From an uncultured Pelagibacteraceae bacterium (lineage in GTDB: Bacteria; Pseudomonadota; Alphaproteobacteria; Pelagibacterales; Pelagibacteraceae): DNA of 43,624 bases. A program made the translations under genes and the position numbers. Below are positions 29,649 to 39,560 of this stretch, one piece after another. Location of the stretch: contig CACDCI010000004.1 of NCBI GenBank assembly GCA_902551215.1, positions 1 to 43,624 of the forward strand. Reading direction: 5' to 3'. Numbering within the stretch: position 1 is the stretch's first letter; the number at the start of each line of letters is the position of its first letter. Under the pieces are notes generated by a model that saw nothing but the letters and a program-made list of their open reading frames with translations, ran no database searches and had not been told where the DNA came from.

Positions 29649-29760
29649 TAGACATATGATCTTGTTACATTAAAATATATTCTGATCAAGGATGCATAAC
29701 ATTCCCTTATATTATCTCCCTCAGCATTCTTGATCGGATAAGAATAAAAAAATAATTAAG
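29649..29760 (+). ncRNA. Candidate structured small RNA or 5' leader upstream of ccmC
   Basis: Promoter-like TAGACA (29649-29654) N16 TAAAAT (29671-29676), then a 12-bp stem GATCAAGGATGC (29684-29695) / GCATTCTTGATC (29724-29735) with a loop containing CTCCCTC. Confidence 0.4.
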
Positions 29761-29788
29761 TTCTCCCATTTTTATTATATATAATGTT

Positions 29789-30499
29789 GTGATGTTAAAT
29801 TTTTTAGAGCCTAATAAAATATTTGTAATTACTTCTAAAGCACCCAAATATGTTTTTTTTTTATTTATAATTGTTCTTTCCATTGGTTTAACTGAAGCAC
29901 TTTTTTTATCACCAGAAGACTATAAACAAAGTCATTCGGTAAGAATTATGTACGTTCATGTTCCTTCAGCATGGATATCACTTGGAATATTTTCAATAAT
30001 TGCTTTTCTATCCATATTTAGTTTTATTTTTAAAAATAAAAATTTTCCTTTAATATCTAAAAGTTTAGCACCATCAGGTTTTGTATTTAATATAATTGCA
30101 TTAGTCACTGGAGCTATATGGGGAAAACCTACTTGGGGAACATGGTGGGCTTGGGATGCAAGAATTACATCAATGTTAATTTTAGCATTATTTTATTCTA
30201 TGTATTTATTATCTTGGAAAATTTTTAAAAATGATGAAAAAGCTGGAAAAGTATCATCGGTCATTGCAATTTTAGGAGTTGTTAATGTTCCTATAATAAA
30301 ATTTTCTGTAGATTGGTGGTCAACTTTACACCAGAGTTCATCGGTAAAAATTTTGTCAACAACAACAATACATACATCTATGCTGATTCCCTTGGCTATT
30401 ATGACTGCGGCATTTACACTATTTTCAATATTAATTTTTTTAATGAAATATAATACGGAACTGATAAAGATTAAAAATAAAGGATTAGATAGATTATGA
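29789..30499 (+). CDS. ccmC: Heme exporter protein CcmC
   Basis: MYVHVPSAWISLGIFSIIAF, WGKPTWGTWWAWDARITSMLIL, WWSTLHQSSSVK. Confidence 0.95.
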   Translation: MMLNFLEPNKIFVITSKAPKYVFFLFIIVLSIGLTEALFLSPEDYKQSHSVRIMYVHVPSAWISLGIFSIIAFLSIFSFIFKNKNFPLISKSLAPSGFVFNIIALVTGAIWGKPTWGTWWAWDARITSMLILALFYSMYLLSWKIFKNDEKAGKVSSVIAILGVVNVPIIKFSVDWWSTLHQSSSVKILSTTTIHTSMLIPLAIMTAAFTLFSILIFLMKYNTELIKIKNKGLDRL

Positions 30500-30729
30500 T
30501 AAATGAAATATTTTTAATGAATGGATATGGGATCTATGTATGGTCTGCATTTTCTTTTACACTGATGAGTTTTGGATCTTTATTTTTTATAACTAAATTA
30601 CAATTTTTAAAAGAAAGAAGAAAATTTGTTCAAAAATTTGGTTTATTAAATGGCAAAGCAATAAGAGTCGCAAAATCACAAAAGATTAACAAAGAAATAT
30701 TAGAAGGTGTTTTAAGCTCTAAAATTTAA
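30496..30729 (+). CDS. ccmD: CcmD-like heme exporter small protein
   Basis: Short one-TM protein, NGYGIYVWSAFSFTLMSFGSLFFITKLQFLKERR, between ccmC and ccmE, overlapping ATGA. Confidence 0.82.
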   Translation: MINEIFLMNGYGIYVWSAFSFTLMSFGSLFFITKLQFLKERRKFVQKFGLLNGKAIRVAKSQKINKEILEGVLSSKI

Positions 30730-30741
30730 CTTCTTCAACCT

Positions 30742-31161
30742 ATGTATGGTAAAAAAGTTAAATTAAGAATATTGTTTCTATTTTTGTTATTTGCTACTAT
30801 AATTTTATCAGTTTATTTAATTTTAAAATCCCTTGAAGAAAACGTTGTTTATTTTATTTCGCCTACAGAAATTAAAAATTTAACTGAAATAAATTCAGAT
30901 AAAATTAGAATTGGTGGAATGGTAAAAAATAAATCAATTAAAATTAAATCAAATAAAATTAATTTTATAATTACTGATTTTAAAAATGAAATTAATGTAA
31001 GTTATTCAGGTTCAGTTCCGAATTTGTTTGCCGAAGGAAAAGGTGTTGTGGCCGAAGGATACTTAAAAGATAGAAATTATTTTAATGCAGTAAAAATTTT
31101 AGCGAAACATGATGAAAATTATATGCCGCCAGAAATTAAAGAAGCTTTAGGGGAGGAATAA
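30742..31161 (+). CDS. ccmE: Cytochrome c maturation heme chaperone CcmE
   Basis: [13 protein letters not shown]..., [34 protein letters not shown] (heme-binding HDENYMPPE motif). Confidence 0.95.
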   Translation: MYGKKVKLRILFLFLLFATIILSVYLILKSLEENVVYFISPTEIKNLTEINSDKIRIGGMVKNKSIKIKSNKINFIITDFKNEINVSYSGSVPNLFAEGKGVVAEGYLKDRNYFNAVKILAKHDENYMPPEIKEALGEE

Positions 31162-31162
31162 A

Positions 31163-33049
31163 TTGTTAGCTCATCAAATTGGACATTATTCTTTAATTTT
31201 AGGATTTTTTTTTTCAATACTAATTATTCCAATATCCATTAAAAATTTTAATAAAAAAAATAAAATTATTGATAATAAAATTTTTTCAATATCTTTTTTT
31301 CAATTTTTTTTTGTATTAGTTAGTTTTTTTGGTTTAATTCTATCATTTGTTAATTCTGACTTTGGTAATGAAACAGTTTTTAATAATTCTCATACTACAA
31401 AACCTTTATTTTATAAAATTTCTGGAACGTGGGGAAATCATGAGGGAAGTTTATTACTTTGGCTGTTAGTTTTAACTCTTTTTATTTTTATATTTTTAAT
31501 TAAATCAAATAACCAACCCAAAAAATATAGAATTTTAACATTACTTTTTCAACAAGTGATTATAATTGGATTTTTTTTATTTCTTTTAAAAACATCAAAT
31601 CCTTTTAATTATTTATTTCCGACACCAAAAGAAGGATTAGGACTTAATCCAATATTACAAGATCCTGCGTTAGCTATTCACCCACCTATTTTATATTTAG
31701 GTTATGTGGGTTCTTCTATAATATTTTCTTCGTCTCTTGCAGCAGTTGTTGCAAAACATATTTCTACAGTTTGGGCCAAACATATTAAATTTTGGATATT
31801 AGTCTCATGGATATTTTTAACTTTTGGAATTATGCTTGGTTCAATTTGGGCTTATTATGAACTTGGTTGGGGTGGATTTTGGTTTTGGGATCCTGTTGAA
31901 AATGTTTCTTTAATGCCGTGGTTTTGTTTAACAGCATTGTTGCACTGTATTTTGGTTTTAGAAAAAAGATCAACACTTAGCTCTTGGACCATAATCTTAT
32001 CTATAGCAACATTCATGCTAAGTATGTCCGGAACTTTTTTAGTTAGGTCTGGCATACTTAATTCTGTTCATACATTTGCAAATGATCCTGAAAGGGGAAT
32101 ATTTATTTTAATTTTTTTATTTATTTTAATTTTATTTTCACTCATAATTTTTTTTCTATTTCATAAAGAAAAGGATCAAAAAATTGTTAAAATCAATTGG
32201 TCAAGTAAAGAAGCATCAATTTTATTTAATAATTGGTTTTTGATGTATTTTTTATCTGTTGTATTAATTGGAACAGTCTACCCAATTTTTTTGGATGTTT
32301 TATCTAGTGAAAAAATTTCAGTCGGTCCTCCTTTTTATTACAAGCTAATAATTCCTTTTTTAATTCCTTTTTTATTTTTTATGTCAATTGGACCAAATTT
32401 AAATTGGATTAAGTCCGAAATTAAAAAAATAAAAACACAAATAGTTTTATCATTTGTAATTTCTTTATTAATATCATTTGTAATTTTAAACCAAATTGGT
32501 TTTGTAGGTTTAATTAATAGTGTTTTAATTTTAGTAACTTTTTATTTATTTTTTATAACCATTAAAGATTTCTTTTTGAAAAAATTTAAAAATTATTCTC
32601 AAATTTTTTCTCATTTTGGTTTTAGTTTGCTTATTTTGAGTATTTTATTTAATAGCATTCTTTCAAGTGAAAAAACAATAAATTTAAAAGTTGGAGAAGA
32701 ATTTAGTTTTAGGGAGGAAACTATTTTTTTTGAATCAATAGAAAGCATTAAAAATGAAAATTATAAGTCAATTATTGGCAATTTTAAAATTAAAGATAAA
32801 CAAAATAATTTCTTACAATTAAAACCTGAACTAAGAATTTATAATCAACCTGTAATGATCACGAGCGAAGCAGACATCAAAACTACTTTATATTATGATA
32901 AATTTTTAGTTATGAATTTAGTCAAAGACTATGAATATTTTAATGTGAGATATCAAGTTAAAGCATTTATGATTTGGATTTGGATTTCAATAGTAATATT
33001 AGTTATAGGAGGTTTTCTTAGTTTATTTCAAAGATCATATGAAAAATAA
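31163..33049 (+). CDS. ccmF: Cytochrome c maturation heme lyase CcmF (TTG start)
   Basis: GTWGNHEGSLLLWLLVLTLF, DPALAIHPPILYLGYVGSS, ELGWGGFWFWDPVENVSLMPW (WWD domain), GTFLVRSGILNSVHTFANDPERG. Confidence 0.96.
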   Translation: MLAHQIGHYSLILGFFFSILIIPISIKNFNKKNKIIDNKIFSISFFQFFFVLVSFFGLILSFVNSDFGNETVFNNSHTTKPLFYKISGTWGNHEGSLLLWLLVLTLFIFIFLIKSNNQPKKYRILTLLFQQVIIIGFFLFLLKTSNPFNYLFPTPKEGLGLNPILQDPALAIHPPILYLGYVGSSIIFSSSLAAVVAKHISTVWAKHIKFWILVSWIFLTFGIMLGSIWAYYELGWGGFWFWDPVENVSLMPWFCLTALLHCILVLEKRSTLSSWTIILSIATFMLSMSGTFLVRSGILNSVHTFANDPERGIFILIFLFILILFSLIIFFLFHKEKDQKIVKINWSSKEASILFNNWFLMYFLSVVLIGTVYPIFLDVLSSEKISVGPPFYYKLIIPFLIPFLFFMSIGPNLNWIKSEIKKIKTQIVLSFVISLLISFVILNQIGFVGLINSVLILVTFYLFFITIKDFFLKKFKNYSQIFSHFGFSLLILSILFNSILSSEKTINLKVGEEFSFREETIFFESIESIKNENYKSIIGNFKIKDKQNNFLQLKPELRIYNQPVMITSEADIKTTLYYDKFLVMNLVKDYEYFNVRYQVKAFMIWIWISIVILVIGGFLSLFQRSYEK

Positions 33050-33560
33050 AATTATATTAAGTGTACTGGTATTATTTTTTACTTTTTGTTTTATTGTTTT
33101 ATATAAAGGTTTAAATAATTCTAATATATATGTTCCAGAAACAAAAATTGAAAAAACTTTAATAAAATTTAATTCAACAGATTTTTATTCAGGAAATAAA
33201 ATTTCTTCTGACCAAATATTTGTTGGTAGCGAATATTATGTCTTAAATATATGGGCATCCTGGTGTGTTCCTTGCAGACAAGAACATCCAAAATTAATAA
33301 AACTTAGCAAAAACAAATCTATAAAGCTAATTGGCTTAAATTATAGAGATAATCCTAAAAACGCTAAAAAGTTTCTTAATGAATTTGGTGATCCTTATTT
33401 TATGATTATAAAAGATAGCAAAGGAATGATATCCGTTGATTTAGCTGCAATTGGTGTTCCAGAAACATTTATAATCAATAAAGATAAAAAAATTATAAAA
33501 AGATTTTTAGGATCTTTAAACGAAAAATCACTTAATGAAATAAATTTAATTACAAAATGA
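33039..33560 (+). CDS. ccmG: Thiol:disulfide interchange protein CcmG/DsbE
   Basis: LNIWASWCVPCRQEHPKLI, GLNYRDNPKNAKKFLNEFGDPY, IGVPETFIINKDKKI. Confidence 0.93.
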   Translation: MKNKIILSVLVLFFTFCFIVLYKGLNNSNIYVPETKIEKTLIKFNSTDFYSGNKISSDQIFVGSEYYVLNIWASWCVPCRQEHPKLIKLSKNKSIKLIGLNYRDNPKNAKKFLNEFGDPYFMIIKDSKGMISVDLAAIGVPETFIINKDKKIIKRFLGSLNEKSLNEINLITK

Positions 33561-33928
33561 AACTATCAGCTTTTTTATTAATTATTTTGATAATTTTTAA
33601 TTTTACTAATCTTAATTCAGAAGAAAATAATGATAAAATAAAAAATAAAATTTCAAAAAATATTCGCTGTTTGATTTGTCAAGGACAGTCTGTTTATGAT
33701 TCTGAATCTGATTTTGCAGTAAGTATAAAATTGATTATTGATAAAAAACTTAATGAAGGATTAAATGAGAATGAAATTTATGATTTTTTAAAAAAACAAT
33801 ATGGAGAGTGGATTACTTATGATCCTGAATTTAATAAAAAAACGTTTATTTTGTGGATATTGCCGATCTTGTTATTTTTTATTGGAGGTGCAATAATACT
33901 TAGAAAATTTATAGTTCAAAAACTATGA
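33557..33928 (+). CDS. ccmH: Cytochrome c maturation protein CcmH (CycL-type)
   Basis: NIRCLICQGQSVYDSESDFAVSIKLIIDKKLNEGLNENEIYDFLKKQYGEWITYDPEF. Confidence 0.93.
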   Translation: MKLSAFLLIILIIFNFTNLNSEENNDKIKNKISKNIRCLICQGQSVYDSESDFAVSIKLIIDKKLNEGLNENEIYDFLKKQYGEWITYDPEFNKKTFILWILPILLFFIGGAIILRKFIVQKL

Positions 33929-34485
33929 CTATAATGTATAAAAGCCATAATTTTAATTTTATGAAATTAAATATATTTATAAAAAAATTTATTTTTGTTG
34001 TAGTTCTTTGTTTTTTTTTCTTACCAGTTAATAGCGAAGAAAAAAAAATATCTAGGGATGAACATAAATTTAATTTTTATTCTGGTATTTTTGATTTTAG
34101 TGATGATGGAAAAAGAGCTACAATATTTGGCCTTGAACACCAAAATGAAAATCTTTTTAGAGATAGTTTTTTAGGAACACTTTCTCCAGTAACTGGAGCT
34201 TTAATTACGGCCGATAATGCAGCTTATATTTATACAGGAGTGCAAGCTCAGTATAAAATTGGAAAAATTAATTTAACACCAAGTTTTACCCCAGGACTTT
34301 ATAGCGAAGGTGATGGTAAAGATTTGGGTCACATAGTGGAATTTAAAAGTGAAATTCAATTATCAGTAGATTTATTAAAAAATAGCCATCTAGGTTTTTC
34401 TTATAATCATATATCCAATGCAAGTTTGGGTGACAAAAATCCAGGTGCAAACAGTTATATGTTTAATTTTTTTAAAAATTTTTAA
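33925..34485 (+). CDS. Acyloxyacyl hydrolase, lipid A 3-O-deacylase PagL-like
   Basis: Probable start at 33961 (MKLNIFIKKFIFVVVLCFFFLPVNSEEK signal peptide); C-terminal GFSYNHISNASLGDKNPGANSYMF resembles the PagL H-S active-site region. Confidence 0.75.
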   Translation: MTIMYKSHNFNFMKLNIFIKKFIFVVVLCFFFLPVNSEEKKISRDEHKFNFYSGIFDFSDDGKRATIFGLEHQNENLFRDSFLGTLSPVTGALITADNAAYIYTGVQAQYKIGKINLTPSFTPGLYSEGDGKDLGHIVEFKSEIQLSVDLLKNSHLGFSYNHISNASLGDKNPGANSYMFNFFKNF

Positions 34486-34494
34486 TTTAAATTA

Positions 34495-35646
34495 ATGAAT
34501 TTGAAGGATTGTCATAATTTTGATGACTTTCGCAAATTAGCAAAAAAAAAATTACCATCTCCAATTTTTCATTATATTGATGGTGGTTCTGATGATGAAG
34601 TTACTTTAAAGAGAAATACAGAAGCATTTAACGACTGTGATTTAATTCCAAATGTTTTAGCTGATGTAGGCAATATAGATTTATCTACAACAGTCTTAGG
34701 TCAAAAAATAGATTTTCCACTTTTTCTTTCGGCTACTGCTATGCATCGTCTCTATCATCATCATGGAGAAAGAGCTACAGCAAGAGCTGCAGAAAAGATG
34801 GGTACGATTTTTGGTACATCAACTATGGCAACTGTTAGTATTGAAGAAATTGGTGAATTAACTAAAGGTCCTAAGTTATTTCAACTTTATATTCACAGAG
34901 ACAGAGGACTTACCGATAATTTAATAGAAAGATGTAAAAAATCAAATTTTAATAGTATGTGTTTAACTGTTGATACTGTGATTGCAGGTAACAGAGAGCG
35001 AGATCGTAGAACAGGATTTTCAACTCCACCAAAATTAACTTTGGAAAGCTTACTAAGTTTTGCACTGCATCCTGGATGGACTTTAAATAATTTATTTCAT
35101 GAAAAATTTAAGTTGGCAAATATTATTCATATGACTGAAAAAGGAAGTAGCATTGATAAATCAGTTATAGATTATATTAATGAACAATTTGATCCTTCTA
35201 TGAATTGGAAAGATGCTGAATACTGTGTAAAAAAATGGAATGGTCCTTTTGCATTAAAGGGAGTTATGTCTGTTGAGGATGCCAAGAAAGCTATTGATAT
35301 TGGATGTACTGCAATAATAATTTCAAATCATGGAGGAAGACAACTAGATGGCTCAAGAGCACCTTTTGATCAACTTGCTGAAATTGTTGATGCTGTTGGA
35401 GATAAAATAGAAGTGATTTTAGATGGAGGAGTTAGAAGAGGAACTCATGTTTTAAAAGCATTATCTTTAGGTGCAAAAGCATGTAGTTTTGGTAAAGGAC
35501 AATTATTTGCTTTAGCTGCTGGAGGACAAAAGGGTGTTGAGGCAATATTAAAAAAAATGAAAGAAGAAATTTATCGCGATATGACACTAATGGGATGTAA
35601 ATCAATTAATGAACTAAATAGATCTAAAGTAGTATTTAGAAAATAA
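34495..35646 (+). CDS. FMN-dependent alpha-hydroxy-acid oxidizing protein (LldD-like)
   Basis: YIDGGSDDEVTLKRNTEAFNDCDLIPNVL, TIFGTSTMATVSIEEI, LFQLYIHRDRG, IIISNHGGRQLDGSRAPFDQLAEIVDAVGDKIEVILDGGVRRGTHVLKALSLGA. Confidence 0.94.
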   Translation: MNLKDCHNFDDFRKLAKKKLPSPIFHYIDGGSDDEVTLKRNTEAFNDCDLIPNVLADVGNIDLSTTVLGQKIDFPLFLSATAMHRLYHHHGERATARAAEKMGTIFGTSTMATVSIEEIGELTKGPKLFQLYIHRDRGLTDNLIERCKKSNFNSMCLTVDTVIAGNRERDRRTGFSTPPKLTLESLLSFALHPGWTLNNLFHEKFKLANIIHMTEKGSSIDKSVIDYINEQFDPSMNWKDAEYCVKKWNGPFALKGVMSVEDAKKAIDIGCTAIIISNHGGRQLDGSRAPFDQLAEIVDAVGDKIEVILDGGVRRGTHVLKALSLGAKACSFGKGQLFALAAGGQKGVEAILKKMKEEIYRDMTLMGCKSINELNRSKVVFRK

Positions 35647-35657
35647 AAAAAATTAAA

Positions 35658-36821
35658 ATGAAATTAGCAAAGAACCTAGAAAGATTAGGAACTGAATCTG
35701 CTTTTAAAATATTAGCAGAAGCAAAAAAACTTGAAAGCGAAGGAAAAGAAATAATCCATTTAAGTTTAGGACAACCTGATTTTAAAACACCAAAGCATAT
35801 AGTTTATGCTGCAAAAAAAGCTTTAGATGATGGTCATCATGGTTATGTTTTGCCAAATGGAACAATTGAATGCAGAAAAGCAGTTACCAGAAAGATAAAA
35901 AATCTTTATAATGCAGAAATTGACCCTAGTAGAGTAATTATTATGCCTGGGGGCAAACCCACAATGTATTATGCAATAACACTGTTTGGTGAACCCGGAA
36001 CAGAAATAATATATCCCGATCCAGGATTTCCAATTTATGAGTCCATGATAAACTATACTGGTGCAAAAGCAGTTCCAATAAACATTCTTGAAAATAATGA
36101 TTTTTCAATGAATCCAGAAAAAATATTGTCTTTAATTAATGATAAAACACGGTTGATAATTTTAAATAATCCAAACAATCCAACAGGTGGATTTACTGAA
36201 AAAAGTAAAATTGATCAACTTGCCGAAGGTTTAAAAAAATTTCCTAATGTTGCAATTTTAAGTGATGAAATTTATAGCAGGCAAATTTTTGATAATAAAA
36301 AAATGGCAACTTTTTTTGATTATCCTGAGTTATATAATAGGTTAATCGTGCTTGATGGCTGGAGTAAAGCTTATTCAATGACTGGATGGAGGTTAGGATG
36401 GGGAGTATGGCCAGAAGATCTAGTAGAATATGTAATAAAGTTTTGTGTAAATAATCATTCTTGTGTAAATGCTGCTATTCAATTTGGAGGCATTGCAGCG
36501 TTAGATGGATCAGATGATTTTATAAACATGATGATGGAAAAATTTACAAAAAGAAGAAAAATTATTTTTGAAGGATTAAATAATATTAAAGGAATTGAAT
36601 GTAGTTTGCCTGGAGGTGGATTTTATGCTTTTCCAAAAGTTATTGGTACTGGAATGAATGGACAAGAATTTGCAAAAAAATGTCTTCATGAAGCTGGTGT
36701 TGCAATTGTCCCAGGTGTAGCTTTTGGTAAAAAAGCAAATGATTATGTTAGATTTAGTTTTGCAGCGTCACAAAATGATATTTCTAAAGCTTTAGAAAAG
36801 ATAAGAAAAATGTTAGGCTAG
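35658..36821 (+). CDS. Pyridoxal-phosphate-dependent aminotransferase, class I/II
   Basis: EIIHLSLGQPDFKTPKHIVYAAKKAL, IIYPDPGFPIYESMINYTGA, LNNPNNPTGGF, LDGWSKAYSMTGWRLGWGVWP. Confidence 0.95.
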   Translation: MKLAKNLERLGTESAFKILAEAKKLESEGKEIIHLSLGQPDFKTPKHIVYAAKKALDDGHHGYVLPNGTIECRKAVTRKIKNLYNAEIDPSRVIIMPGGKPTMYYAITLFGEPGTEIIYPDPGFPIYESMINYTGAKAVPINILENNDFSMNPEKILSLINDKTRLIILNNPNNPTGGFTEKSKIDQLAEGLKKFPNVAILSDEIYSRQIFDNKKMATFFDYPELYNRLIVLDGWSKAYSMTGWRLGWGVWPEDLVEYVIKFCVNNHSCVNAAIQFGGIAALDGSDDFINMMMEKFTKRRKIIFEGLNNIKGIECSLPGGGFYAFPKVIGTGMNGQEFAKKCLHEAGVAIVPGVAFGKKANDYVRFSFAASQNDISKALEKIRKMLG

Positions 36822-36829
36822 AAAGCCTA

Positions 36830-38326
36830 ATGAGTAATATAGCGTTACCAGAGATAGATCAATCAACTATTAATAAAAAAGAATATATTTTTAAGAAATT
36901 AAAAAAATTAACTTCTTCAGAAAATGTATTGAGTCATGAAGCTGAAATAAAACCTTATGAAACAGATGCTTTATCGGCTTATAAACAAAAACCCTTATGT
37001 GTTGTGTTGCCTGAAAATACAGAAGAAATAAGTAATATTTTAAAATTTTGTTATAAAGAAAATATTAAAGTTATTCCAAGAGGTGCTGGTACAGGTTTAT
37101 CAGGAGGTTCTTTACCTCTTCAAGATGCCGTACTTATTAGTCTGACAAAATTTAATAAAATTTTGGAAATAGATTTTGAAAATAAATGTGTAGTTGCTCA
37201 ACCAGGTGTAACAAATTTATCTATTACTCATGCAGTGCAACATAAAGGATTTTATTATGCCCCAGACCCATCCAGTCAACTAGCTTGCTCAATTGGAGGA
37301 AACGTAGCTGAAAATTCAGGAGGTGTACACTCTTTAAAATATGGAACAACAACAAATAATATTCTTGGAGTTGAAATTGTTCTAATGGACGGAACAATTT
37401 GTAGGCTTGGAGGAAAAACTTTGGACCAAGAAGGCTATGATATGCTTGGTTTAATTTGTGGATCAGAAGGCTTGTTAGGAGTTATTACCGAGGTGACTGT
37501 AAAAATATTAAAAAAACCACAAACAGTTAGAGCTGCATTAATAGGGTTTCCAAGTCATGAGGACGGAGGAAACTGCGTGTCAGAGATAATTGCTAATGGC
37601 ATTGTCCCTGCTGGCATGGAGATAATGGATAAAGCTTTAATTATAGCTACAGACAATTTTAGCAAAGCAGGCTATCCAAGAAATGTCGAACTTTTATTGA
37701 TAGTTGAATTAGATGGAACCGCTTCTGAGGTAGATGAATTAATAAATAAGGTAAGTGAAATTAGTAAAAAAAATAATTCTTTAAACATAAAAATAAGCAA
37801 GAACGAAGCTGAAAGATTATCTTTCTGGATTGGACGAAAAGCCGCTTTTCCAGCTTGTGGAGCAATGGCTCCTGACTATTATTGTATGGATGGTTCAATC
37901 CCAAGAGGAAAATTAGCAGCAGCTTTGAAAGAAATAAATGAATTATCAAAAAAATATAATTTGCCTGTTGCTAATTGTTTTCATGCTGGTGATGGAAATT
38001 TACATCCTTTAATTATGTTTGATGGAAACAAAGAAGAGGAATTAAAAAAAACAGAAGAATTTGGTGCTGAAATTTTAAAAATGTGCGTAAGATTTGGTGG
38101 AGTTTTAACTGGTGAGCATGGAGTGGGAGTTGAGAAAAGAGAACTTATGTGTGAAATGTTTAATGATAACGATATTCAACAACAATTGAGTATTAAAAAG
38201 TCTTTAGACAATAAAAATTTGTTAAATCCTGGAAAAGTTTATCCAATATTAAGAAAATGTGCAGAGGAAGGAAGGGTTCATGTCCACAGAGGAGAAGAAA
38301 AATTTCCAGACATTCCAAGATTCTAA
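36830..38326 (+). CDS. glcD: Glycolate oxidase subunit GlcD (FAD-linked oxidase)
   Basis: VIPRGAGTGLSGGSLPLQDAVLISLTKFNKILEIDFENKCVVAQPGVTN, GGNVAENSGGVHSLKYGTTTNNILG, HAGDGNLHPLIMFD, GGVLTGEHGVGVEKR. Confidence 0.96.
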   Translation: MSNIALPEIDQSTINKKEYIFKKLKKLTSSENVLSHEAEIKPYETDALSAYKQKPLCVVLPENTEEISNILKFCYKENIKVIPRGAGTGLSGGSLPLQDAVLISLTKFNKILEIDFENKCVVAQPGVTNLSITHAVQHKGFYYAPDPSSQLACSIGGNVAENSGGVHSLKYGTTTNNILGVEIVLMDGTICRLGGKTLDQEGYDMLGLICGSEGLLGVITEVTVKILKKPQTVRAALIGFPSHEDGGNCVSEIIANGIVPAGMEIMDKALIIATDNFSKAGYPRNVELLLIVELDGTASEVDELINKVSEISKKNNSLNIKISKNEAERLSFWIGRKAAFPACGAMAPDYYCMDGSIPRGKLAAALKEINELSKKYNLPVANCFHAGDGNLHPLIMFDGNKEEELKKTEEFGAEILKMCVRFGGVLTGEHGVGVEKRELMCEMFNDNDIQQQLSIKKSLDNKNLLNPGKVYPILRKCAEEGRVHVHRGEEKFPDIPRF

Positions 38327-39560
38327 TAATGTTTATAAGCCATTAGATGAAAGAGAAGCTTCAAACTTTGTAAAAGAAGTTTATAGCAAAAATTTACCAA
38401 TAGAAATAATAGGAACAAATTCAAAAAATTATATTGGTAATAAGTTACAGTGTGCAAAAGTATTAGATCTTTCAAATTTGTCTGGAATTGTAGAGTATCT
38501 TCCTGAGGAACTTTATATTAAAGTAAAAGCTTGCACTCCTATAAGTTTAATTGAGGAAGCTTTAGAAAAAAATAATCAACAACTAGCATTTGAACCTATT
38601 GATTTTGGATATATAAAAAATTTCAAATCAAATAAGGGCACAGCTGCTGGCCAACTCTCATGTAATTTTTCAGGCTCTAGAAGATTTAAGGTAGGGAGTA
38701 TAAGAGATCATGTTCTTGGATTTAAAGGTATAAATGGAAAAGGAGATATAATTAAATCTGGAGGAACAGTTGTAAAAAATGTTACTGGATACGATCTATC
38801 AAAATTAGTTACCGGATCTTTTGGAACATTAGTTGCTCTTACTGAAATTACTTTTAAAGTATTGCCTGTAAAAGACTCAATAAATACAATAGCTATATAT
38901 ACCGAAGATAATAAAATCGTTAGAAAGATTTTTGATCAATTACTTAGTTCAAGCAATGAAATATCAGGTTCAGTTTATATACCAAATGAACCAAAAAATA
39001 ATAATTATACAATAAATAGAGAAAAAATTTTAAAGTTTAATGATTTGAAAAGCGAAGAACCTTTTTTGGCTTTAAGAATCGAAGGTTCAAAAAAGTCAAT
39101 TGAAGAAAGAAGTAAAGAAATTTTTAAAGAACTTGAATTGCAAAAAATGAAAACTTCTATACTTGATTTTTATCAATCTAAATTATTTTGGGAAAAAATT
39201 AACAATATTGAACTATTTTCTGGAACAAAAAATAATTTATTAAGAGCAGTAATTCCACCTGCGAAAAGTTTAGATTTAATGAAACATCTCAAAAACAATT
39301 TTAAATATTATATTGATTGGTGTGGTTCATTATTTTGGTTAGAAGTATTAGATAATGAAAATGAAAAAATTGAAGAAATTAAAAGTATAGTTGTTAAATT
39401 AGGTGGATATTTGACTATTATAAAAAATTCAGAAAATTTTACTTCTGATATAGATCTTTTTACAATTAATAATACACGATTACTTTTAAGCAAAAAAATC
39501 AAAGAAAGTTTTGATCCAAAAAATTTATTAAATCCAGGAAAAATGTATAGAGAAGTATAA
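38280..39560 (+). CDS. glcE: Glycolate oxidase subunit GlcE (FAD-binding)
   Basis: NKGTAAGQLSCNFSGSRRFKVGSIRDHVLGFKGINGKGDIIKSGGTVVKNVTGYDLSKLVTGSFGTLVALTEITFKVLP. ORF opens at 38259; ATG 38280 is an alternative start; overlaps glcD. Confidence 0.94.
   Translation: MSTEEKKNFQTFQDSNNVYKPLDEREASNFVKEVYSKNLPIEIIGTNSKNYIGNKLQCAKVLDLSNLSGIVEYLPEELYIKVKACTPISLIEEALEKNNQQLAFEPIDFGYIKNFKSNKGTAAGQLSCNFSGSRRFKVGSIRDHVLGFKGINGKGDIIKSGGTVVKNVTGYDLSKLVTGSFGTLVALTEITFKVLPVKDSINTIAIYTEDNKIVRKIFDQLLSSSNEISGSVYIPNEPKNNNYTINREKILKFNDLKSEEPFLALRIEGSKKSIEERSKEIFKELELQKMKTSILDFYQSKLFWEKINNIELFSGTKNNLLRAVIPPAKSLDLMKHLKNNFKYYIDWCGSLFWLEVLDNENEKIEEIKSIVVKLGGYLTIIKNSENFTSDIDLFTINNTRLLLSKKIKESFDPKNLLNPGKMYREV

Noticed and set aside
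31855-32055. Minus-strand 66-aa ORF in ccmF
   Set aside because: Shadow ORF antisense to the conserved WWD region.
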